DNA of 20,846 nt. Source: CAZWFW01 sp964633445 (GTDB taxonomy: Archaea; Undinarchaeota; CAZWFW01). A program made the translations under genes and the position numbers. The stretch is taken from contig CAZWFW010000015.1 of NCBI GenBank assembly GCA_964633445.1, forward strand, positions 1 to 20,846, in the 5' to 3' direction. The notes beneath the pieces are model-generated. The model ran no database searches. It was not told the DNA's origin and was given only the letters and a program-made list of their open reading frames with translations. Below are positions 1-7,071 of the stretch, piece by piece. Position 1 is the first letter of the stretch, and every line of letters begins with the position of its first letter.

Positions 1-32
1 TCAAAAAATTAAATATAAATATTTAAATAAGT

Positions 33-341
33 TTGAAGATAAAATATACTATGCTTTATATAATAGCCTTTATTGCAGGTATCATATATGGATATGCTAG
101 TCCCGGTAAGGAAGATAAAAAAGCCTTATTAAAGAAGGGATTCCTCATTGGATTAATAATTGGGGCGGCACTTGGATTAGTTTCCACTTTGTATGGTGTG
201 TATAGATCTGGATTCTTAGCAGGAATTGCTGGAGGTTTTGCTGGACTTCTTTTTGGTTTAATTTTAGTAGCTATATTTACTGTAATATTCCTAATAGGCG
301 TTATAATGGGAGATTTTCTAGAAAGCAAACTTAAAAAATAG
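33..341 (+). CDS. Small glycine-rich integral membrane protein, unknown function
   Basis: The product is 102 residues and almost wholly hydrophobic. Membrane stretches lie at about residues 5-22, 36-58 and 62-98 (the last long enough for two passes), rich in Gly and Ala with GxxxG-like spacing. A short charged loop (GKEDKKALLKK) joins the first two. No catalytic motif is visible and I do not recognise the family. The start is uncertain: TTG at 33 gives a lysine-containing N-terminus, while ATG at 51 lies about 26 bp after an AT-rich TATA-like element (about 13-28) and would be leaderless. The gene ends 17 bp before the methyltransferase gene, so the two may be co-transcribed. Confidence 0.6.
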   Translation: MKIKYTMLYIIAFIAGIIYGYASPGKEDKKALLKKGFLIGLIIGAALGLVSTLYGVYRSGFLAGIAGGFAGLLFGLILVAIFTVIFLIGVIMGDFLESKLKK

Positions 342-358
342 ATTTTCTGATTTTTATA

Positions 359-1003
359 ATGAAGCAAAAGTGGTTAGCTATTTTACTAGAGAGGCTAAAA
401 AATAAAGAAAATCCTGGGATAATGCTTGAGCAATATCCCTTACCTTCTGATATAGCTGCTAGTATGCTTAACTATGCTTTTTACTACAAGGATATTGAAA
501 ATAAGGTTGTTGCAGATTTTGGTTGCGGTAATGGTAAATTAGCAATTGGTGCTGCTTTGCTTAATGCTAGGAAGGTTTATGGTATAGATATCGATGAAGA
601 GATGATTAAAATAGCTAAGGAAAACCAAAAGATTGTTGAAGAATTGATAAACAAAAAATTAAGCATAGAATGGGTTTGTTGCGAGATAAGCAAGTTTGCA
701 ATGAATGTTGATACCATCCTGCAGAATCCGCCTTATGGGACAAAGATAAGGCATAGTGACATTTATTTTTTGGAGCAAGCAAGCAAAATCTCAAAAGTTA
801 CTTATTCACTGCATAAAAGCTCAACAAGAGATTTCATTCTTAAGTTCGTTGAAAAACTTGGAGGGAGAGCAAGCCTGCTTTCTCAATATGATTTAAAATT
901 ACCGAGAATCTTTGAATTCCACAAAAAAAGATTCCATGCTGTTAAAGTAGATTTGTTTAGAATAGCTTGGATTCAGGGTTCAGCGGACATATCTTTTGAA
1001 TAA
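359..1003 (+). CDS. METTL5-like N6-adenine methyltransferase (probable rRNA methylase)
   Basis: This is a 214-residue class I SAM-dependent methyltransferase. The SAM-binding motif is VVADFGCGNGKLAI (residues 50-63), followed by the acidic motif II GIDIDEEM (75-82). The catalytic NPPYGTK motif (123-129) is the N6-adenine/N4-cytosine type. Its size, the N-terminal LEQYPLPSDIAA segment and the position of NPPY match the archaeal relatives of METTL5, which in eukaryotes methylates an 18S rRNA adenosine. The rRNA substrate is inferred from the family. It follows the small membrane gene closely on the same strand. A DNA target cannot be excluded, but no specificity domain is present. Confidence 0.82.
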   Translation: MKQKWLAILLERLKNKENPGIMLEQYPLPSDIAASMLNYAFYYKDIENKVVADFGCGNGKLAIGAALLNARKVYGIDIDEEMIKIAKENQKIVEELINKKLSIEWVCCEISKFAMNVDTILQNPPYGTKIRHSDIYFLEQASKISKVTYSLHKSSTRDFILKFVEKLGGRASLLSQYDLKLPRIFEFHKKRFHAVKVDLFRIAWIQGSADISFE

Positions 1004-1083
1004 ATATCCTAATACAGTAACTCCTCCTGGATTCATAAGGTAAATAGGTTTTGTCCCACTTTAAGGACCTCAGAATCTACATT
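980..1083 (-). pseudogene. Possible decayed C-terminal coding remnant
   Basis: On the minus strand, downstream of the cysteine-rich gene and slightly overlapping the methyltransferase 3' end, a protein-like stretch MNPGGVTVLGYLFKRY runs to a TGA at 980-982. Just upstream, in another frame, NVDSEVLKVG reads naturally into it. Joining them needs a single frameshift near 1053. I do not recognise the family. It could be chance coding in AT-rich DNA. The reason to record it is that both halves have good amino-acid composition and meet at one point. Confidence 0.3.
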
Positions 1084-1152
1084 TGAAGGGTTTTGCTAGC
1101 AGATTAAAAGCAGCTTATGTTAAGGGGTGATAGATTGACAACCTTATCAAAT

Positions 1153-2100
1153 TTAATCGTATACATACCTCCAGCAACAACATCTAAATGATTCGCAAGT
1201 CGGACAGACATCGTAAAGATCTTTATCACAACCCCACTCTACATAAGGCATTCCTGTGCAACCACCACCTGGATATAGTAGAACATCTGGCTCAGGTGCA
1301 CAGCGATAATTTCCGTAGGAATCTCTAGGCCCGTTATCGCAACCTTCGTATCCAAGCCAATTTTTACATAACTCCTCACAGTTCATATTAAAAACTGGTG
1401 CACGTTCATCGCAGGGAGATAATTCATAAATCCAAGGAGCCCAACAACCTCCTTTACCATCGCATACATAATGTTTAGCATTACAGGGTGTGCCTGGAGA
1501 ATCGCACTTTGTTCCCTCAGGTGCATAGGTGCATCCACCGTTACCATCACAATACGCACAACAGGAACCACCGCAGTCGCCTTTTGGATCCTGACCATAG
1601 GGTACAGGTTCGCATTTTAAAGTTGTCCAATTCCAAATATAGCATGGATCGCAAACTGGAACTGTAACATTCGGATCGTTATCATCAAAATCGTCGCCGC
1701 GAACTGTGCAATTAGGATCAAAACACCACCAATATGAAACATGTCCATCGCCGTCGCAATCGTTACAAACAAAACCACTTGATTTATTATCTAACATCTG
1801 CTCTAATGTTTCCAGATTGACAGCATCCTGAGGATTGGAAGGAGTAGCAAGTCCTGTTATCTTATTTCCCTGAAGATCTAGATCTTTGTTTATCTTTAAC
1901 CGATCTTCTTCAAAACCCATCCATTCTGAGAGTTGGTGGTATTGATTGTTAATCAAAATGTAGATATCACTAATAAGATGAAAGGCAGGACTTTGCTGAA
2001 TAACCTCATCCAAGCTTAAAGCTTTTGCAAAGAAACTTGAACCTAGACACAATATACAAAGTAGCAGGATTGCTGCAATTAAAGCATGTATTATTTTCAT
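1153..2100 (-). CDS. Secreted or membrane-anchored cysteine-rich protein with tail-fibre-like segment and acidic Ca-binding-like repeat
   Basis: The product is 315 residues. It begins with a hydrophobic signal or anchor segment (residues 4-26). Residues 71-101 read NKDLDLQGNKITGLATPS followed by NPQDAVN and LETLEQM; this pattern (ItgLatPsnpqDAvN) is typical of tail-fibre and collar-type trimeric adhesin proteins. Next comes CDGDGHVSYWWC (about 115-126) and then GDDFDDNDPNV (135-145), an Asp-rich pattern like thrombospondin type 3 or MopE-type calcium sites. The rest of the protein, to the end, carries about 28 cysteines with Gly-rich turns, including SCC and a terminal CCC, which suggests a disulfide-rich exported domain. 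Several N-x-S/T sites are present. It stands alone on its strand. Surface adhesin or appendage tip is an inference; no enzyme motif is seen. Confidence 0.75.
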   Translation of the reverse strand: MKIIHALIAAILLLCILCLGSSFFAKALSLDEVIQQSPAFHLISDIYILINNQYHQLSEWMGFEEDRLKINKDLDLQGNKITGLATPSNPQDAVNLETLEQMLDNKSSGFVCNDCDGDGHVSYWWCFDPNCTVRGDDFDDNDPNVTVPVCDPCYIWNWTTLKCEPVPYGQDPKGDCGGSCCAYCDGNGGCTYAPEGTKCDSPGTPCNAKHYVCDGKGGCWAPWIYELSPCDERAPVFNMNCEELCKNWLGYEGCDNGPRDSYGNYRCAPEPDVLLYPGGGCTGMPYVEWGCDKDLYDVCPTCESFRCCCWRYVYD

Positions 2101-2187
2101 AATTATTTTCTATAATTAATAGTAACCTAATGTAATTAAAAAAGCTTCCAACACAAACATCTGGAGATTGTTGAGTAGAAGCTTATT

Positions 2188-3171
2188 TTAAAGAATTATT
2201 TTGTTTTCCTTCAAAATTACTTTACCATTACCTTTTCTAACATAACCTATCCCCGCTGCGTCAAATTTACTAATAATTTCCTCCGCATCTTCCCTTGCAA
2301 CAATCAAAATCATGCCAACCCCCATATTGAAAGTTTTAAACATCTCCTCATCACTTATTTTGCCGATCTTTTGAATCTCCTTAAAAATAATTTGTGGTTC
2401 TGGCAAATTTTCGATAACATAATCAAAGCTTTTGTTTAAACGCTTTATATTTAAAAAACCACCCCCCGTTATATGAGCAACTCCTTTAACATCAAAACTT
2501 CTAATTATTTCCAGAATATCCCTAACATAAATTTTAGTTGGTTCAAGCAGATATTTCCAGAGTTCTTTACCATTCAATTCATCGTATAGATCGTACTTCG
2601 CTAGAAGGACTCTCCTTGCAAGAGTTAGCCCGTTACTATGGATTCCCGATGAAGGCAAACCAAGAATAACATCCTTCTCCTTAATTTTACTACAATCAAT
2701 AATTCTATCTACAATTCCAACACAAAAACCTGCAAGATCGAAACTCGCATTGAGCATCTCAGGTATTGTTGCGGTTTCTCCTCCTATTATCTTAACTCCA
2801 GCTTGTTTAGCACCTTTTGCTAAACCTTTACCAATTTCCTCAAGCAATTTCGGCTCGGGATTTTTAACAGCAATATAATCGAGCAAATATAAGGGCTTGG
2901 CTCCAATGCAAAGCAAATCATTAACATTCATTGCCACAAGATCTATTCCAACAGTATCATATTTTCCAACGGCCTCGGCAACTAGAATCTTTGTACCCAC
3001 ACCATCGCAAGTGAAAGCGAGCTTAACATTATCAAAATCCACGACATTCGCAAAAAATCCTATATTGCTTTTTCCTGATTTGTCTATTACAGAAATTAAA
3101 GATTTTATGGCTTTCTCCTCCTTATCTATATCAACACCAGCCTCTGCATAAGTTTTTGGTATCCTTTCCAT
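2188..3171 (-). CDS. purM: Phosphoribosylformylglycinamidine cyclo-ligase (AIR synthetase)
   Basis: The product is 327 residues, the normal length for PurM, which closes formylglycinamidine ribonucleotide to aminoimidazole ribonucleotide with ATP in purine synthesis. Diagnostic motifs are the N-terminal YAEAGVDIDKEE, CDGVGTK (55-61), the Mg-ATP segment GIDLVAMNVNDLLCIGA (75-91), GGETATIPEM (130-139) and GLPSSGIHSNGLTLARR. The C-terminal domain keeps HITGGGFLNI and FNMGVGM. The start ATG is preceded by no Shine-Dalgarno sequence, and a TATA box lies about 26 bp upstream, so it is probably leaderless. It is divergent from the winged-helix gene across a 57-bp spacer. Confidence 0.95.
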   Translation of the reverse strand: MERIPKTYAEAGVDIDKEEKAIKSLISVIDKSGKSNIGFFANVVDFDNVKLAFTCDGVGTKILVAEAVGKYDTVGIDLVAMNVNDLLCIGAKPLYLLDYIAVKNPEPKLLEEIGKGLAKGAKQAGVKIIGGETATIPEMLNASFDLAGFCVGIVDRIIDCSKIKEKDVILGLPSSGIHSNGLTLARRVLLAKYDLYDELNGKELWKYLLEPTKIYVRDILEIIRSFDVKGVAHITGGGFLNIKRLNKSFDYVIENLPEPQIIFKEIQKIGKISDEEMFKTFNMGVGMILIVAREDAEEIISKFDAAGIGYVRKGNGKVILKENKIIL

Positions 3172-3174
3172 TTA

Positions 3175-3224
3175 TTTTCAATATTGAAAAAATTTAAATA
3201 AAGATTTATTTACCATATTGAAAG
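3175..3224. promoter_or_regulatory. Shared divergent promoter with 16-bp palindrome and second half-like site
   Basis: The 57-bp spacer between purM and the winged-helix gene has a near-symmetrical TATA element (TTTAAATAAA, about 3193-3202) that sits about 25-30 bp from each ATG, so one box could serve two leaderless transcripts. Between it and purM lies the perfect palindrome TTTTCAATATTGAAAA (3175-3190). Between it and the + gene lies a related sequence CCATATTGAAAG (3213-3224). The placement suits a repressor operator controlling both genes. The winged-helix protein is an obvious but unproven candidate ligand. Confidence 0.5.
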
Positions 3225-3228
3225 TAAA

Positions 3229-3771
3229 ATGAAGGGAAGACCAGCAGGGAGTTTTACAAGAGAAAATATTTTAAAAATCGTGGCTGCGTTGGGAATAAGC
3301 TATGGATACGAGATTTACAAAATTTATAGAGAGTTTTTCGGTAGAATAACATTAAGGAATGTGTATTACAATCTTAGAAAAGGAGTGGAGCTTCTTCAGC
3401 TTGCTGAAGTTGGAGCTCAGGAAATTCTCGGTAATTTCACTTGGGGAAGGGTTGTTGAGAGGAAATACTACATTCTTGGACCTTTAAGCAAAATCAACGA
3501 TGCAGAGGTTGAGGAGTTGAGAATAAGAATTAAGGGGGAGAACACCGCAAATTTGAAAATTAATTGGGAATCCCTCTCGAAAAAATATTACAATTTCATT
3601 TTAGAAGAATTAAGGAAAATAGAGGGGAAGAGAAGATTGCAAAGGGGAGAGGTTAGAAATTTTGAAGAGAAGGTGAACTCCATACTCAATTGGCTAGGAT
3701 ATCATGATATTCGTATAGAAAACTTGATAAAACAAAATTTGGAGAACTTAAAAGGTAGGTTCAGACTTTAA
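3229..3771 (+). CDS. Archaeal winged-helix DNA-binding protein
   Basis: The product is 180 residues. Residues about 1-85 form a probable winged helix: KGRPAGSFTRENILKIVAAL, then GISYGYEIYKIYREFFGRIT, a recognition-helix-like LRNVYYNLRKGVELLQLAEV and a wing ending in ERKYYILG. The layout recalls PadR-like regulators that read a partner through a long C-terminal helix. The remainder (95-180) is highly charged and helical, probably for dimerisation. It is lysine/arginine rich and has no catalytic motif. Its promoter region contains a palindrome, so autoregulation is possible. Its last 11 bp overlap the convergent aconitase-X gene. The target is unknown. Confidence 0.65.
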   Translation: MKGRPAGSFTRENILKIVAALGISYGYEIYKIYREFFGRITLRNVYYNLRKGVELLQLAEVGAQEILGNFTWGRVVERKYYILGPLSKINDAEVEELRIRIKGENTANLKINWESLSKKYYNFILEELRKIEGKRRLQRGEVRNFEEKVNSILNWLGYHDIRIENLIKQNLENLKGRFRL

Positions 3772-4858
3772 TTAGACCACTTTCAACATTATGTAGATTT
3801 CTGACTAGAAATGCTAATTTCGTGGAATTTGTAGCTATTCTCTCAACATTCAAATTCCTTAAGATAGGAGAAACTGCTAAGCAAGTGTCACATACAAAAC
3901 ACTCCTTTTTTTCGATTTTTCTAGTTTTAAGAAGATCTCTTGCTAGAAATATCCACTTCCTTCCGCAAATTCTTAAATATCTTTTCATTTCGTTTAGAGA
4001 TGCATGAGGGCATCCCAAGCATATAAGTTCAGGATTGTCTACATAGAACTCCTCGTAAATCTCCTTAATTTCCCCCTCCTCAACCTCCACAACTTCAATT
4101 TTCTCCTTTGAATCCTTATTGCAGATAAACATAGCAATGTTTCCTGCTATGGCTAGTCCCGCTCCTAAAGATTTGAGATTTTCAATTGTTGGTTTATCTT
4201 TGAAGATAAAAAGAGGTATGTTTGATTCCTTCAACTCCCTTCCTACAAAAAATCCTAAAGCGCTGTAATCTGAAATACTAGTTAATTTCGTCCTAACTAT
4301 AATTTTAACGTCTGGTTTCCTATTTTCATCTAGAAGAAAACCATATTTCGGTGTTTTACCGATCAATGCTGCAGCTAATGCCGTTATACCTGATTCCTTA
4401 TTTGTTTTTGCTCCTAGAACAGAATTCGCAAATATAACCGCAGAAGATTCGCTCCAAGCAATAATATCGTTTTTACTGGGTTTATTACCAACTAAGTAGG
4501 GTGTGCATGTAAACGTCGTGCAAACATTCATTTTTTCGAGAATCCTCTTTATTTCAATCTGCCTGTCATAAATTTCCTTGCCAACTTTTTCCCTCCAGAA
4601 TTTGCTCTCGAGATCAAGACAGGCCGGGTTGCATGTTGTTCTTACCTTAACTTTTTCCTTTGAGAAAGAGCATAACAGGTTTACACCAACATCGCCTATG
4701 TTCGTGTAGGATATTCCAGAAATATGAGCGCTTTTTATTCTAACTAAACATTCAGCATCATAGATATCCCCAATGCTGACGAGAATTTCCATAGCTTTTT
4801 GTAAAACCTCTCCTTTTTCACCATCAAGAATTTTTTCCTCTTCCTTAGTCAAATACAT
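3761..4858 (-). CDS. Aconitase-X type phosphomevalonate dehydratase, large (catalytic) subunit
   Basis: The product is 365 residues and belongs to the aconitase-X family. In archaea the large subunit, together with a small swivelling subunit, dehydrates 5-phosphomevalonate to trans-anhydromevalonate phosphate in the modified mevalonate route to isoprenoids. Characteristic segments are MYLTKEEEKILDGEKGEVLQ at the N-terminus, HISGISYTNIGD, TTCNPACLDL, CTTFTCTPYL, WSESSAVIFANSVLGAKTN and CLGCPHASLNEM. The cysteines in the latter group are candidates for the iron-sulfur cluster. The small subunit is not next door. The gene lies 12 bp after the phosphoesterase gene on the same strand, so co-transcription is likely. 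The sequence CCAGGAA precedes the ATG. Confidence 0.85.
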   Translation of the reverse strand: MYLTKEEEKILDGEKGEVLQKAMEILVSIGDIYDAECLVRIKSAHISGISYTNIGDVGVNLLCSFSKEKVKVRTTCNPACLDLESKFWREKVGKEIYDRQIEIKRILEKMNVCTTFTCTPYLVGNKPSKNDIIAWSESSAVIFANSVLGAKTNKESGITALAAALIGKTPKYGFLLDENRKPDVKIIVRTKLTSISDYSALGFFVGRELKESNIPLFIFKDKPTIENLKSLGAGLAIAGNIAMFICNKDSKEKIEVVEVEEGEIKEIYEEFYVDNPELICLGCPHASLNEMKRYLRICGRKWIFLARDLLKTRKIEKKECFVCDTCLAVSPILRNLNVERIATNSTKLAFLVRNLHNVESGLIKV

Positions 4859-4870
4859 TTCCTGGATTAT

Positions 4871-5536
4871 TTAAAGAAAATTATAGCTAATTTGTAAACC
4901 GTTTCCTTTTGTTTCTATATTAATCAGTGTTGCCTCGCCTTTTGGTAAATTTCCAACATTTATAATTAAAGTATCCCCTATTTTATCTGCCCCTCTTATT
5001 TCATGGATATGACCGCAAAGATTCAAAGCTGGTTGATACTTTCTTATAATTTTTCTTATAGCTAAGCTACCCACATGCAAGCCAGAGGTTACAACATCAA
5101 TACTTGTATCCTTCGGAGGGCAATGTGTAACTAAGATACTTTTCCTAGTATCTCCAACTTTTGAAAAAAGGGATTCAAGCTTGCTCTCTATAAAACTTTC
5201 CTCGAACTCTATGTTTGTGTTGAAAGGTGTTATGTTTGAACCTCCAAACCCCAAGAACTCTATATTGTTATATCTCTTAATACTTTCATGTAAATTTACT
5301 TCCTTTGGAACAATCTCGGAAAAATTTTTATTATCACAGTTGCCTGGTACAACAAAGAAGGTTTCTATTATCCTTTTTATTTCATTTAAAATAGTTTCTG
5401 TTTCAGAAACTGTGCCAGAATCTGCGACATCTCCGCATATGATTAGTAAATTGGGTTTATATTTATCAACAAATTTCTCAAGAATATCGAGAGCTTGTAT
5501 GTCTCCATGTATGTCTGAAATTGCTAATATTCTCAT
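4871..5536 (-). CDS. Small calcineurin-like metallophosphoesterase (YfcE/MJ0936-like)
   Basis: I choose the ATG at 5534-5536 (protein MRILAISDIHGD...) over an ATG 20 codons upstream, because the family starts exactly at this beta-strand and because a TATA-like element (minus strand, about 5561-5570) lies about 26 bp before it. The 221-residue product has the full dinuclear metal set: DIHGD near the N-terminus, GDVADSG, GNCDN, THCPP and GHIHEIRG. It is a probable phosphodiesterase or phosphatase; the substrate is unknown. The gene starts 35 bp from the leftmost dyad of the predicted origin and reads away from it, followed by the aconitase-X gene. Confidence 0.85.
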   Translation of the reverse strand: MRILAISDIHGDIQALDILEKFVDKYKPNLLIICGDVADSGTVSETETILNEIKRIIETFFVVPGNCDNKNFSEIVPKEVNLHESIKRYNNIEFLGFGGSNITPFNTNIEFEESFIESKLESLFSKVGDTRKSILVTHCPPKDTSIDVVTSGLHVGSLAIRKIIRKYQPALNLCGHIHEIRGADKIGDTLIINVGNLPKGEATLINIETKGNGLQISYNFL

Positions 5537-5592
5537 AATTTCTATAACCTTGTAGGTTAAATTTATATTTATTTTCCATATAGAAAATAAAA

Positions 5593-5616
5593 CCACCCCT
5601 TTATTTCATGTGGAGA
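5593..5616 (-). repeat. Full origin recognition box, left (inverted)
   Basis: Read on the minus strand this is TCTCCACATGAAATAA followed by AGGGGTGG. It matches the right-hand box at nearly every position: TCCACAxGAAATAA, then a G-string ending GGGGTGG. A dyad plus a downstream G-string is the known ORB design, contacted by the winged helix and AAA+ domains of Orc1/Cdc6. Confidence 0.75.
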
Positions 5617-5686
5617 TGGCATTTTTCTTATGGAGAAAGTCAGCTATAAATAATTTACTAATTAACTTTTCCAACATTTAACACTA

Positions 5687-5714
5687 TTTTCCATAGGAAA
5701 TTTCCATATGGAAA
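5687..5714. repeat. Tandem mini-ORB-like dyads
   Basis: Two adjacent 14-bp dyads, TTTTCCATAGGAAA and TTTCCATATGGAAA, lie between the full boxes. They keep the TTCCA/TGGAA core without a G-string, as mini-ORBs do. Looser relatives are at 5571-5588 and 5624-5638. Confidence 0.6.
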
Positions 5715-5749
5715 ATAAATAATCTAAACTTAATTTTAATTAATTCTAG

Positions 5750-5776
5750 TTTTTCCACAAGAAATAAGGGGGTGGG
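5750..5776 (+). repeat. Full origin recognition box, right, abutting the cdc6 TATA box
   Basis: TTTTTCCACAAGAAATAA is followed at once by GGGGGTGGG, the dyad plus G-string form of an ORB. The G-string ends where the cdc6 TATA box begins, so initiator binding here should compete with transcription factors at that promoter. Confidence 0.75.
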
Positions 5777-5784
5777 TATATAAA
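5777..5784 (+). promoter_or_regulatory. TATA box of the cdc6-polB-polC operon
   Basis: TATATAAA at 5777-5784 predicts a transcript start near 5805, giving a leader of about 65 nt before the cdc6 ATG. Confidence 0.6.
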
Positions 5785-5859
5785 TGCAAAACCAATATAT
5801 ACCTCATCTACAATGGAAATGATAACCAAAGTTCCTGTGAAGGTAGAAGAACTTCCAAT

Positions 5860-5866
5860 GGAGGTG
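5860..5866 (+). promoter_or_regulatory. Strong Shine-Dalgarno sequence fixing the cdc6 start
   Basis: GGAGGTG lies 5 nt before ATG 5872. It supports that start over the out-of-frame ATGs at 5813 and 5858. Confidence 0.75.
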
Positions 5867-5871
5867 CTAGC

Positions 5872-7071
5872 ATGCAGCTTACGCTCTCCCAGTTGTTTGA
5901 GAGTTTTCTTGATAGGAGTAAAATATTCAGAGATAAATCTGCGCTTAGATCAAATTATATTCCAGAGGAATTACCACATAGAGATGAGCAAATCGAACAA
6001 CTTGCTAGTATTCTAGCCCCTACCATCAAAAAGGAGACACCTTCTAATATCTTTATTTATGGAAAAGTTGGAACTGGAAAAACAGCTGTTACTAAGTATG
6101 TTAGCAGGGAGTTAGAAGCTAAAGCGATTGAAAAGGGAGCTCCTTTGAAGATAATATATATTAATTGCAAGATGGAAAAAATTACAACGGAATATAGACT
6201 TCTGGCAAGAATATTAAAGGAACTCAATGAGGAAATACCTTTTACTGGATTACCCACAAGCACGGTCTATAGAAAATTTTTTGAGAAGATTGATGATGAG
6301 AGTAAGGTATTTATTGTTGTTCTAGACGAAATTGATAGTATAAAACAAGCTAATGATTGTCTTTATGATCTAACTCGCATAAATTATGAGCTGAAGGAAT
6401 CCTCAGTAAGTATAATAGGAATTTCCAATAACATTAACTTCATAGAGGGGTTAGACCCTAGAGTTAGGAGTAGTCTGGGTGAGGAGGAGATAATCTTCCC
6501 CCCTTATAATGCGTTGCAGTTAAGGGATATCCTAGAGCAAAGAGCAGAGATAGCTTTTTATGAAGATGCTTTGACTCCCGAGGTTATTCCCAAGTGTGCA
6601 GCTCTTGCTGCTCAAGAACATGGTGATGCAAGAAAAGCATTAGATCTGCTGAGGGTTGCTGGGGAAATTGCGGAGAGACGTGGTGATTATAGAGTTACAG
6701 AGAAGCATGTGGATATGGCTGAGGAAAAGCTTGATATGGATAGGGTTATTGAGATAGTCAAAACTCAACCAAAACAATCTAAAATTGTTTTGTATAGTAT
6801 ACTCTCCTTAACGATGTTGGGTAATAATGGCAAGGAAGTCTCTACTGGTGAAGTTTATAATTTGTATGAGGAAATATGTAAAAGAAATAGAGTGAAAATA
6901 TTAACGCAAAGAAGAGTTAGTGAGCTTATATCCGAGCTTGATATGCTTGGCATTATAAATGCAAAGGTTATAAGTAAGGGGAGGTATGGTAGGACAAGGG
7001 AAATTTCTCTTGCAGTTTCTGAAATAACAGCTAAGAAGCTTATAAATATGCTAAGCACATTCCTACAATGA
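5872..7071 (+). CDS. cdc6: Orc1/Cdc6 replication initiator
   Basis: The product is 399 residues. It binds origin DNA and recruits the MCM helicase. AAA+ features are in order: Walker A GKVGTGKT (64-71), Walker B VVLDEID (149-155), sensor 1 GISNN (183-187), the arginine-finger region LDPRVRSSLGEEE (194-206) and sensor 2 GDARKALDLLR (251-261). The C-terminal winged helix (about 300-399) has the LTQRRVSELISELDMLGII recognition region and a basic wing KGRYGRTREI. The start is set by a strong Shine-Dalgarno. The stop overlaps the DP1 start (ATGA), so translation is probably coupled. The ORB against its promoter points to autoregulation. Confidence 0.95.
   Translation: MQLTLSQLFESFLDRSKIFRDKSALRSNYIPEELPHRDEQIEQLASILAPTIKKETPSNIFIYGKVGTGKTAVTKYVSRELEAKAIEKGAPLKIIYINCKMEKITTEYRLLARILKELNEEIPFTGLPTSTVYRKFFEKIDDESKVFIVVLDEIDSIKQANDCLYDLTRINYELKESSVSIIGISNNINFIEGLDPRVRSSLGEEEIIFPPYNALQLRDILEQRAEIAFYEDALTPEVIPKCAALAAQEHGDARKALDLLRVAGEIAERRGDYRVTEKHVDMAEEKLDMDRVIEIVKTQPKQSKIVLYSILSLTMLGNNGKEVSTGEVYNLYEEICKRNRVKILTQRRVSELISELDMLGIINAKVISKGRYGRTREISLAVSEITAKKLINMLSTFLQ

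Larger units (their letters stand above)
5571..5776. other. Predicted replication origin (oriC) with ORB elements upstream of cdc6
   Basis: The intergenic region directly upstream of cdc6 has the layout known for archaeal origins: two full-length ORBs in opposite orientation (5593-5616 on -, 5750-5776 on +) flanking AT-rich DNA, with several shorter dyads between or beside them (5571-5588, 5624-5638, 5687-5700, 5701-5714). The stretch 5712-5749 is almost pure A+T and is the best candidate for the unwinding element; 5641-5690 is also AT-rich. Position next to cdc6 and the PolD genes is the arrangement found in Pyrococcus. The repeats are read directly from the sequence; origin activity is inferred. 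Confidence 0.82.

Noticed and set aside
1383..1598. Alternative minus-strand frame inside the cysteine-rich gene
   Set aside because: It is a shadow frame of the cysteine-rich coding region with no start signal of its own.
5537..5596. Upstream 20-codon extension of the metallophosphoesterase
   Set aside because: The extension would run through the promoter and origin dyad, and family members begin at the MRILAISDIHGD strand.
5571..5600. Reading the dyad at 5571-5588 and the following C-run as one full ORB on the + strand
   Set aside because: The G-string would have the wrong polarity; the C-run belongs instead to the minus-strand ORB at 5593-5616, which matches the right-hand box closely.
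5813..6016. Open frame of 67 codons starting just after the predicted cdc6 transcript start
   Set aside because: It overlaps cdc6 out of frame, has no Shine-Dalgarno sequence, and the strong GGAGGTG serves the ATG at 5872; its later codons are the cdc6 gene in another frame.
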